From Bacillus testis (GTDB lineage: Bacteria; Bacillota; Bacilli; Bacillales; DSM-1321): DNA of 64,000 nt. Shown here one piece after another: positions 57,403-64,000 of the stretch. Under the pieces are notes generated by a model, which worked only from the letters and a program-made list of their open reading frames with translations, was not told the DNA's origin and ran no database searches. The position numbers and the translations under genes were made by a program. Within the stretch, counting starts at the first letter, position 1; each line of letters starts with the position of its first letter. The stretch spans positions 3,176,981 to 3,240,980 of the forward strand of contig NZ_LN851186.1 in the NCBI RefSeq assembly GCF_001243895.1, in the 5' to 3' direction.

Positions 57403-58479
57403 TCAGTTCATAACTTTCATTTGGGTTTGCAGACCAGCCAAGAACTGGTCGAATTCTTGGAAATCCATTTGTTGCGCAGAGTCAGAAAGAGCAACACTTG
57501 GATCCGGGTGCACTTCAGCCATGATGCCGTCTGCCCCAATCGCCAAGGCTGCTTTTGCGGCCGGCAACAACAAGTCTTTTCGTCCAGTAGAGTGCGTTAC
57601 ATCAACGAACACCGGTAAATGTGTTTCCTGTTTCAAAATCGGTACGGCCGTAATATCTAGTGTATTTCTAGTCGCACGCTCGTATGTCCGGATCCCGCGT
57701 TCGCATAATATAATCTTTCCATTACCCTGTGACATGATATACTCGGCTGCATGAATAAATTCATCAATTGTAGCAGAAAGCCCGCGTTTCAATAGCACTG
57801 GTTTGTCAACTGCTCCTGCGGCCTTAAGCAACTCGAAATTTTGCATATTGCGCGCACCGATTTGAATGACATCCAAATAATCGATGGCTGTTTCGATATC
57901 GGCTGGATTCACAATTTCCGAAATCACAGCCAAGCCGTATTTGTCGCTGATTTTCTTTAGGATTTGCAAGCCTTCTAAGCCAAGCCCCTGGAAATCATAT
58001 GGCGATGTTCTTGGTTTATAGGCACCGCCCCGTATGAACTTAAGGCCTTTTGATTGTATGACTTCGGCAGCAGCAGCGGTCTGTTCATATGATTCCACCG
58101 CGCAAGGGCCAAACACCATCGTTGGTGTTCCATTCCCTACAAGCTGGCCCTTAATATTGATGATTGTGTCTTCAGGCTTTTTCTTCCGTGAAACAAGCAA
58201 AGCTTTTTTCTCTTCATCTTTCTGAAGATCCAGGCTCATCTTAAAAATTTCTTTGAATATATGTTTAATGATGCTAGGGGACAGCGGGCCTTGATTGTTC
58301 TCATCAATCAAATTAAGCATTTCTCTTTCACGAAGCGGATCGTATTTGTTTACTCCTTGTTTTTCTTTCACACGTCCAATTTCCTGTACAATTTCAGCTC
58401 TTTCATTAATCAATTGTAGGAGTGAAAGATTAATGCTGTCTAATTTTTCACGAAGCTCATTTAATTCAGTATTGCCCAT
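57403..58479 (-). CDS. aroA: Chorismate mutase / DAHP synthase (AroA, AroG type)
   Basis: 358 aa from the ATG at 58479; the longer frame to 58587 lacks a ribosome site. N-terminal AroQ chorismate mutase (residues 1-90, [23 protein letters not shown], the inhibitor-sensing domain) fused to DAHP synthase (about 95-358, [39 protein letters not shown]). First step of the shikimate pathway, feedback controlled by chorismate and prephenate. Confidence 0.97.
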   Translation of the reverse strand: MGNTELNELREKLDSINLSLLQLINERAEIVQEIGRVKEKQGVNKYDPLREREMLNLIDENNQGPLSPSIIKHIFKEIFKMSLDLQKDEEKKALLVSRKKKPEDTIINIKGQLVGNGTPTMVFGPCAVESYEQTAAAAEVIQSKGLKFIRGGAYKPRTSPYDFQGLGLEGLQILKKISDKYGLAVISEIVNPADIETAIDYLDVIQIGARNMQNFELLKAAGAVDKPVLLKRGLSATIDEFIHAAEYIMSQGNGKIILCERGIRTYERATRNTLDITAVPILKQETHLPVFVDVTHSTGRKDLLLPAAKAALAIGADGIMAEVHPDPSVALSDSAQQMDFQEFDQFLAGLQTQMKVMN

Positions 58480-58903
58480 TGTCCACCCATTCCTTTCTAA
58501 ACTTATTTTTTTGTGTATCCTGTGCTTAGTCTCCCATCTTAAACGAGAGTTAAACGATTGAACATTGGGATTGTTCAACCCAGCCATGAAAAGAAAGTCT
58601 ATTTTATTGGGGTTTTCACTTAATCATAACGCAAACGGAGTCCCGCATAAAACGAAATTACTTCCACAAGCTGACTTCAACTGCATTATAATTTATGGTA
58701 CATTTTTATATAATTAGAGATTATTATAAAACAAACGTTTTTAAAAGTCACGAAAAACTTTTATTACTTAAACGCTTTTAAGCACTAAAGTAAATAACTG
58801 CATTCTTAAATAAAAAAGAGACTATAATTCTTGATTGATTAATACGATAAATTATAGTAGGCGGAAATACAAAGATGGATATTGAAAAAAGAAGGTGTAA
58901 TCC
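58480..58903. promoter_or_regulatory. Divergent aroA / ftsA-like region
   Basis: 424 AT-rich bases. An inverted repeat TTGAACA-N8-TGTTCAA lies at 58558-58579 in the aroA leader. TTGATT (58831-58836), 16 bases, TATAGT (58853-58858) is a probable sigma-A promoter of the FtsA-like gene. CTTAAACGCTTTTAAG (58779-58794) is palindromic and cre-like. Confidence 0.5.
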
Positions 58904-61078
58904 ATGCAGGAAAAACTATTTGCTTTAGATATAGGGACGCGATCTGTTGTTGGCATCATCATCGAACAACAACAGAATCGCTATTGCGTGACTGATATCC
59001 TATCCCAGGAACATACAGAACGAGCGATGCTGGACGGCCAAATCCATGACGTGCTTGCTGTATCAAAGGTGATTGCGGATTTAAAAGAGAAAATGGAAGA
59101 AAAGCACGGAAAATTGACTCATGTCAGCGTTGCTGCTGCCGGAAGAGCCTTAAAAACAGAAAGAGCAATGGTTGCTGTCGACATACAAGGCAAACCGATG
59201 ATGGACAAAGAAGATATTTTGCATCTGGAACTGAGTGCAGTACAGCAGGCACAATCCCAAGTAGCTGAAACATATCAGGTGGACAACAGTTTTAATTATT
59301 ATTGTGTCGGCTATTCTGTATTGTATTATCGATTAGACGGAATCGAAATTGGAAGTCTCATCGATCAAAACGGCCATGAAGCATCTGTAGAAATCATCGC
59401 TACCTTCCTCCCAAAAGTAGTTGTTGAATCATTGATCTCCGCTTTGAAACGTGCTGATCTGCAGATGCAAGCATTAACCCTGGAACCGATCGCTGCCATC
59501 AATGTCTTGATCCCTCCATCCATGCGGCGATTAAATGTTGCATTGGTCGATATCGGGGCAGGAACTTCAGACATTGCCATTACGGATTTGGGCACCGTGA
59601 TTGCTTATGGGATGGTTCCAACAGCCGGCGATGAAATTACGGAAGCCATCAGTGACCACTTGCTGCTCGATTTTCCTTTGGCTGAGGAAGCAAAACGAAA
59701 AATAAACACAGAGGAAAGCATCACGATAAAGGATATATTAGGGTTTGAAGAAGAAATGGCTACTTCAGAAATTATCGAGAAGATCACCCCTTCCTTGGAA
59801 CATTTGGCTGCCCAAATCAGTGATGAAATATTGAATCTTAATAATAAAAAGCCTCCTAAAGCCGTCATGCTCGTGGGGGGAGGAAGCCTTACGCCAAGAC
59901 TGCCTCAACTTCTGGCTGAAAAACTGCAACTGCCGGAAAACCGAGTGGCAGTCAGAGATGTATCGGCCATCCAGAGTGTTGACATCAAAGATACTGTTTC
60001 CAAGGGACCGGAGCTTGTTACACCAATTGGGATTGCTTTGGCAGCCCAGCAGACGCCTGTACAATATGTTTCCGTGACTGTCAATAATATGACCGTCCGT
60101 TTATTCAATATGAAGCAAATGACAGTTGGCGATTGTTTGCTTGCCGCCGGGATAAAAGTGAATAAATTATATGGAAAACCCGGATTGGCTTTGATTGTGG
60201 GCGTGAACGGGCAGTCTATTACCATTCCTGGTAAACACGGCAAAGCCCCTACCCTTCTTCTGAACGGTAACCAGGCATCCTTGAAGGATGAAGTACACGC
60301 GGAAGATGCTATAGAGGTAGAACGGGGCGCAGACGGAGGAGAACAAAAAATTCGCATCAAAGACCTGCTGGATCATATTCCACGCAAAACGGTTACCATT
60401 AACCAAACGAAATATGTCATTGAAGCAGTTATCAAAAAGAACCAAAAAATAGCAGACCCTAATGATTTTGTCGAAGACCATGATGAAATTGTTTGCAAGC
60501 TGCCGGAAACCATTCAATCCTTATTGGCTGCCCTTGGCTTGGCTTCCCAGCTTGACCAACTCCAGCCGTTCAGCCTGTATTTGAACGAAAAACAATATAT
60601 TATTCCTGCTCATGCAGGATCGCTGACCAAGAACGGAAAAGAAGTCACTGCCTCTTCTCCGATTGAAGATGGAGATATCATCATAATTAATAAAGCAGGC
60701 AGCCAACCCACAGTGAAGGACTTGCTCGACGCACTGCAGATTGAAATGCACTATTCCATACCCGTCACCTTTAATGGCAAGCCACTGATTCTGCAAAAAC
60801 GAAAAACTGAAATTTCACGCGCTGACAAAGTACTGCAAGACCATGATGTCCTATCGAGAGGCGATCGACTGCGGCTTATACACAAACCGGAACTGCCCTT
60901 CATCTTCCAGGATTTGTTCCGACACGTAGAAATTGACTTTCCCGCATCATCGAGTGCATTTGTTTTAATGAAAAATAATCAGGAAACTAGTTTCCACGAA
61001 CAGCTCAATCCCGGTGATGACCTGACTATTATGTGGCCTGCTAGCGCCAATGAAAAAGCACCTTACCCCTATAAGTAA
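58904..61078 (+). CDS. FtsA-like actin-fold protein with C-terminal beta-grasp-like repeats
   Basis: 724 aa. N-terminal FtsA/PilM actin-fold ATPase: phosphate 1 LFALDIGTRSVVGII, SHS2 insert (1C) at about 85-165, phosphate 2 LVDIGAGTSDIAI, adenosine motif VMLVGGGSLTPRLP. The C-terminal half (from about 385) is made of several ubiquitin-like modules, each with a short strand followed by xxxDGDxI or GDxLxL. No C-terminal FtsA amphipathic helix is seen. Probably ATP-binding and polymer-forming; role in division or the cell surface is inferred. Ribosome site GAAGGTG. Confidence 0.85.
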   Translation: MQEKLFALDIGTRSVVGIIIEQQQNRYCVTDILSQEHTERAMLDGQIHDVLAVSKVIADLKEKMEEKHGKLTHVSVAAAGRALKTERAMVAVDIQGKPMMDKEDILHLELSAVQQAQSQVAETYQVDNSFNYYCVGYSVLYYRLDGIEIGSLIDQNGHEASVEIIATFLPKVVVESLISALKRADLQMQALTLEPIAAINVLIPPSMRRLNVALVDIGAGTSDIAITDLGTVIAYGMVPTAGDEITEAISDHLLLDFPLAEEAKRKINTEESITIKDILGFEEEMATSEIIEKITPSLEHLAAQISDEILNLNNKKPPKAVMLVGGGSLTPRLPQLLAEKLQLPENRVAVRDVSAIQSVDIKDTVSKGPELVTPIGIALAAQQTPVQYVSVTVNNMTVRLFNMKQMTVGDCLLAAGIKVNKLYGKPGLALIVGVNGQSITIPGKHGKAPTLLLNGNQASLKDEVHAEDAIEVERGADGGEQKIRIKDLLDHIPRKTVTINQTKYVIEAVIKKNQKIADPNDFVEDHDEIVCKLPETIQSLLAALGLASQLDQLQPFSLYLNEKQYIIPAHAGSLTKNGKEVTASSPIEDGDIIIINKAGSQPTVKDLLDALQIEMHYSIPVTFNGKPLILQKRKTEISRADKVLQDHDVLSRGDRLRLIHKPELPFIFQDLFRHVEIDFPASSSAFVLMKNNQETSFHEQLNPGDDLTIMWPASANEKAPYPYK

Positions 61079-61092
61079 GGTGCTTCCTTTTT
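61055..61092 (+). terminator. Terminator overlapping the FtsA-like stop
   Basis: 11-bp stem AAGCACCTTAC / GTAAGGTGCTT whose 5' arm is the last codons of the gene, followed by CCTTTTT. Confidence 0.88.
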
Positions 61093-61125
61093 ATAAATAA
61101 AAATTTTCGCCGTTCAAGACTCACC

Positions 61126-61452
61126 TTATTCCTCCAACGCTTTTGTCAACGAATCGACAGTAATACGCCAATGGGATTCATGCCAAGCCACATCTCCATT
61201 TTTAAACAAGATTGCTTGTGGTGATTGGTGCTTTACATGATACGTATCCGCAATACTGTTAGACAACTCCTTATCTTCCTGTACAACTAGATATAATGAA
61301 GTAAGCTCTGGGTGCTCTTCAGTGAATTTTTCGTATTGTACAAATGCTTCCGCACTGATCGGGCATGTTGAACTATGCTTAAATATTAAAACTTTATCGT
61401 TTTTCAATTGATCTTCTAGTTCTTGCTGCGTATGGATATGTTGCTTTGCCAT
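61126..61452 (-). CDS. ytxJ: Bacillithiol-linked monothiol protein YtxJ
   Basis: 108 aa from the ATG at 61452 (AGGAAGGGTG upstream). Thioredoxin fold with a monothiol site in HSSTCPISAEAF (Cys30). YtxJ/BrxC-type bacilliredoxins remove bacillithiol from proteins. Last gene of the ytxG-ytxH-ytxJ set, though a terminator lies between ytxH and ytxJ here. Confidence 0.92.
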   Translation of the reverse strand: MAKQHIHTQQELEDQLKNDKVLIFKHSSTCPISAEAFVQYEKFTEEHPELTSLYLVVQEDKELSNSIADTYHVKHQSPQAILFKNGDVAWHESHWRITVDSLTKALEE

Positions 61453-61552
61453 TGTCGCACCTTCCCTTCCTGTTTTTACACATTTCGATTCCATCATTGT
61501 TCTATCTCTGGCACTCAGAAGCCCGTCGCTTCTTAGTGTATCCAAAAAGAAA

Positions 61553-61587
61553 TAAGCGATGAAGCAATTTTGCTGCTTCATCGCTTA
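61553..61587 (-). terminator. Terminator between ytxH and ytxJ
   Basis: 13-bp stem AAGCGATGAAGCA / TGCTTCATCGCTT with a 7-base loop, then a T-run on the minus strand; it would partly separate ytxJ from ytxGH. Confidence 0.88.
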
Positions 61588-61611
61588 CAGCTCTCCCATC
61601 AAGGAACTTTC

Positions 61612-62232
61612 TTATTTTGAATATTGGTTTTCTGTTTTAGCAAAAGCTTTTTCTGTTTCTTCCAATTTCATTTTCGCTTGATCTGACTTGGAAGAATGGT
61701 CTTGCTTATCATCTCTTTTGCTATTAGCAGTATGATTATTGTCCTTTTGTTTATTCTGAGAGTGTTGATCCTTAGAATCGGATTTGCTATCTTGGCCTTT
61801 TTTAGTCATATTTTTCACATTTTCCATAACAGCTGCGGATTGCTTGCTCACCTTGTCATTGATCGTACTGGATTTCGATTTGGCTGCTTCCGCTAAATCA
61901 CTGCCTTTTTCTTTTAGTTGGCTTGTTTTTTCAGAAGCCATTTTTTTAATTTGTTCGGTTTTTTCAGTTGCAACCTGTTTGAACTGTCCGCCTTTATCGG
62001 CAGCTGTTTTTTTAAGGGTTTCTGTCTTATCTGATAGAGATTTTGCACTTTCATTCAGATCACTGCGAAGTTCTTTTCCAGATTTCGGTGCAAGGAGTAA
62101 AGCGGTTGCTGCCCCTACAAGGCCCCCAATAATTGCGCCTGCAATAAATCCATTCGAACCTGATGCTATTTTTTCGCTTTCGGCTTTCGTATTGTCTCTA
62201 GAAAAGTCTTTTTGATAATCGTTTGAACTCAT
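61612..62232 (-). CDS. ytxH: YtxH general stress protein
   Basis: 206 aa. An N-terminal YtxH domain with one membrane segment (about 26-46, FIAGAIIGGLVGAATALLLAP, followed by KSGKELR), then a long Lys/Ser/Asp/Glu-rich heptad-like tail predicted as coiled coil or disordered. Longer than the usual YtxH (about 150 aa). Second gene of a stress operon in B. subtilis. Function unknown. Confidence 0.92.
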   Translation of the reverse strand: MSSNDYQKDFSRDNTKAESEKIASGSNGFIAGAIIGGLVGAATALLLAPKSGKELRSDLNESAKSLSDKTETLKKTAADKGGQFKQVATEKTEQIKKMASEKTSQLKEKGSDLAEAAKSKSSTINDKVSKQSAAVMENVKNMTKKGQDSKSDSKDQHSQNKQKDNNHTANSKRDDKQDHSSKSDQAKMKLEETEKAFAKTENQYSK

Positions 62233-62268
62233 AATATGTTTCCTCCCTATCTGAATTTAAAATCAATA

Positions 62269-62784
62269 TTAGTTTCTTGAGCGCAAAATGCGCTTTTTGG
62301 CTAATAATGCACTTTGTTCAGCTTCCTGTTCATTTAAGAGAGCTTGCTTTTCAGTAGAAGTTGGTTTCTTGGCCGCTTTTCTGCTCTTCCATGAATCTCT
62401 TAATTGGAAGAAGGCATTGCCCCATTGTACGATTTGTGCAATCTTATCTTGGTTTTGGACAAGTTCGGTTTCCACTTTGGCAGAAACTGTTTGAATGCTT
62501 GTGTTGAAACTTTTCAAAGAAGTGCCCACTCCCTTGACCGCATCCACTACGGTATTCAAATCTTCAGACTTTTTCTGTAGATCTTCAGCAAGGGCGTTTG
62601 TTTTATGTAACAACAATGTGGACTCGGTCGCGATACCTTGAAGTTGTTTCTCCAGATCAGTCAATGTGTTAGAAACACTATCCAACGTCACTTTTACAGA
62701 CGTTAGTGTTCTAGCTAAATAAATGACTAATATTAAGAATGCGATTGCGGCTACCGCGGCACTCAAATACAAAATAATCTCCAT
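62269..62784 (-). CDS. ytxG: YtxG general stress protein (DUF948)
   Basis: 171 aa from the ATG at 62784 (GGAGGTG upstream). One N-terminal membrane helix (3-22), then a long helical stretch with LTDLEKQLQG heptads: a membrane-tethered coiled coil. Heads ytxG-ytxH; a sigma-B-like promoter lies upstream. Confidence 0.92.
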   Translation of the reverse strand: MEIILYLSAAVAAIAFLILVIYLARTLTSVKVTLDSVSNTLTDLEKQLQGIATESTLLLHKTNALAEDLQKKSEDLNTVVDAVKGVGTSLKSFNTSIQTVSAKVETELVQNQDKIAQIVQWGNAFFQLRDSWKSRKAAKKPTSTEKQALLNEQEAEQSALLAKKRILRSRN

Positions 62785-62818
62785 GTTGACACCTCCATCA
62801 ATAGTACATACTGAATAA

Positions 62819-62843
62819 TTACCCATCACATCATATTATAAAC
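62819..62843 (-). promoter_or_regulatory. Sigma-B-like promoter of ytxGH
   Basis: Minus strand GTTTAT (62843-62838), 13 bases, GGGTAA (62824-62819), close to the sigma-B consensus GTTTAA-N12/14-GGGTAT. Fits the known general-stress control of ytxGHJ. Confidence 0.72.
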
Positions 62844-62968
62844 TAAACTGACAGGGAAACAGTCAAAAAGTTAAAGCCTTCTCCTATAATTTTGAATGTT
62901 TGAGCAACGTATTGGTTTATAAGGTACAATAGAAGATGTAACAGAATTTATAGAGGAGGATATACAAG

Positions 62969-64000
62969 ATGAAAGACCCACGAATAGACCAGTTAGCTTA
63001 TAATTTGATCAATTATTCTGTCAAATTACAAAAAGGAGAAAAAGTACTAATCGAAAACTTCGGCCTGCAACGAGAATTGGTCAAAGCACTTGTACGCGAA
63101 GCATACAAAGCGGGAGGTTTCCCTTTCGTTTCTTTGAAAGACCAGCAAGTCGACCGTTCTCTTCTATTGGGCGCCAATGAAGAACAATATGAAATGATGG
63201 CGCGCTTTGAGGCTACCGTCATGAACGAAATGGATGCTTATATCGGCTTGCGCTCCGGTGACAACATCAATGAGCAGGCAGATGTCCCAGCTGACAAAAT
63301 GCGCATTCACGGCAATACAATCGGTAAAAAAGTACATACTGACATACGCGTACCTAAAACAAAATGGGTTGTGTTGCGTTATCCTAACAGCGCAATGGCA
63401 CAGCTGGCAAAAATGAGTACCGATGCATTTGAAGATTTTTATTTCAATGTCTGCAATTTGGATTACAGCAAAATGAGCGCAGCCATGGACAATTTGGTCG
63501 AGCTAATGAATAAAACCGATAAGGTCCGATTGGTTGGCCCAGGCACTGACCTAACATTCTCTATCAAAGATATCCCAGCCATTAAATGTGCGGGCGAAAT
63601 GAATATACCGGATGGAGAGGTATATACAGCCCCTGTAAGAAACTCAGTGAACGGAACAATCTCCTACAACACTCCTTCACCTTACCAAGGGTTTACATTC
63701 GAAAATGTCAAGCTGACTTTCAAAGACGGAAAAATTGTCGATGCACAAGCTAATGACAGCGACAGAATCAATAAGATTTTTGATACGGATGAAGGTGCGC
63801 GCTATATCGGAGAATTCGCTATTGGTGTTAATCCTTATATTCTCCACCCAATGCAAGATATCCTTTTTGATGAAAAAATTGACGGCAGCTTCCATTTCAC
63901 GCCTGGACAATGCTACGATGATGCCTATAATGGCAACAGTTCAAATATCCACTGGGACATGGTGAATATTCAGCGACCTGAGTATGGCGGCGGTGAAATT
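62969..64000 (+). CDS. ampS: M29 aminopeptidase AmpS (cut by window edge)
   Basis: 344 codons from ATG 62969 (AGAGGAGG upstream) run into the window end, so the C-terminus is missing. M29 family marks: GEKVLIENFG at the N-terminus and the metal-site stretches CAGEMNIPDGEVYTAP, GARYIGEFAIGVNP and NSSNIHWDM. Cleaves N-terminal residues of peptides with Co/Zn cofactors. Divergent from ytxG. Confidence 0.93.
   Translation, partial: MKDPRIDQLAYNLINYSVKLQKGEKVLIENFGLQRELVKALVREAYKAGGFPFVSLKDQQVDRSLLLGANEEQYEMMARFEATVMNEMDAYIGLRSGDNINEQADVPADKMRIHGNTIGKKVHTDIRVPKTKWVVLRYPNSAMAQLAKMSTDAFEDFYFNVCNLDYSKMSAAMDNLVELMNKTDKVRLVGPGTDLTFSIKDIPAIKCAGEMNIPDGEVYTAPVRNSVNGTISYNTPSPYQGFTFENVKLTFKDGKIVDAQANDSDRINKIFDTDEGARYIGEFAIGVNPYILHPMQDILFDEKIDGSFHFTPGQCYDDAYNGNSSNIHWDMVNIQRPEYGGGEI

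Overview
The window is a stretch of chromosome from a Firmicute of the family Bacillaceae (Bacillus sensu lato). Gene content and order follow the B. subtilis ytsJ-dnaE ... sspA-thiI-braB-ezrA-hisJ-rpsD-tyrS-acsA-acuABC-ccpA-aroA-ytxJHG region. Typical signs are strong AGGAGG-type ribosome binding sites, many TTG and GTG starts, sporulation genes (ytrHI, ytfJ, sspA), a bacillithiol-linked redox protein (YtxJ), a Tyr T-box and an S4 leader. No rRNA, tRNA, CRISPR, prophage or intact insertion sequence was seen.

Layout. 1-11 kb: a cut-off GntR regulator coupled to malic enzyme ytsJ; dnaE; divergent sporulation pair ytrH-ytrI; oligoribonuclease nrnA; ytpI; the CBS/DRTGG protein ytoI; a small membrane protein; an AT-rich, frameshifted lipoprotein gene; ytkL. 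11-20 kb: an M24 peptidase, a small gene missed by a normal length cut-off, a universal stress protein, a gene remnant, argGH under ARG boxes, an EcsC-family gene, ackA and ytxK. 20-29 kb: tpx, ytfI-ytfJ, sppA-yteJ, NAD kinase, an NhaC-type antiporter, DUF2785, a TPR protein and rarD. 29-39 kb: the acyl-CoA ligase ytcI, sspA with a sigma-G-like promoter, nifZ-thiI (tRNA thiolation), braB, ezrA, hisJ and refZ. 39-48 kb: a free-Met-sulfoxide reductase convergent with a GAF-GGDEF protein, rpsD, tyrS with T-box, and a large class A PBP. 48-64 kb: the acetate module acsA / acuABC, mntH, a FAD-Rieske oxidoreductase, ccpA, aroA, an unusual FtsA-like protein, ytxJ-ytxH-ytxG with a sigma-B-like promoter, and a cut-off ampS.

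How they work together. Carbon overflow is the main theme: acetate kinase (ackA), acetyl-CoA synthetase (acsA) with its acetylation control (acuA/acuC), malic enzyme and the global regulator CcpA all lie here. A second theme is sulfur, thiol and redox work (nifZ-thiI, tpx, fRMsr, ytxJ). A third is cell envelope and division (ezrA, refZ, PBP, FtsA-like, sppA).

The most unusual signals are: (i) a dispersed, strongly structured repeat family in three intergenic spots (about 12.3, 30.8 and 31.3 kb), two of them flanking sspA and capable of interleaved or alternative pairings; (ii) an FtsA-like protein with a long tail that looks like tandem beta-grasp modules; (iii) a long hairpin-bearing leader of ccpA; (iv) two small unlisted ORFs with good ribosome binding sites; and (v) a frameshifted, probably acquired lipoprotein gene. 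The replacement of motPS (expected between acuC and ccpA in B. subtilis) by mntH plus a FAD-Rieske gene is also notable.
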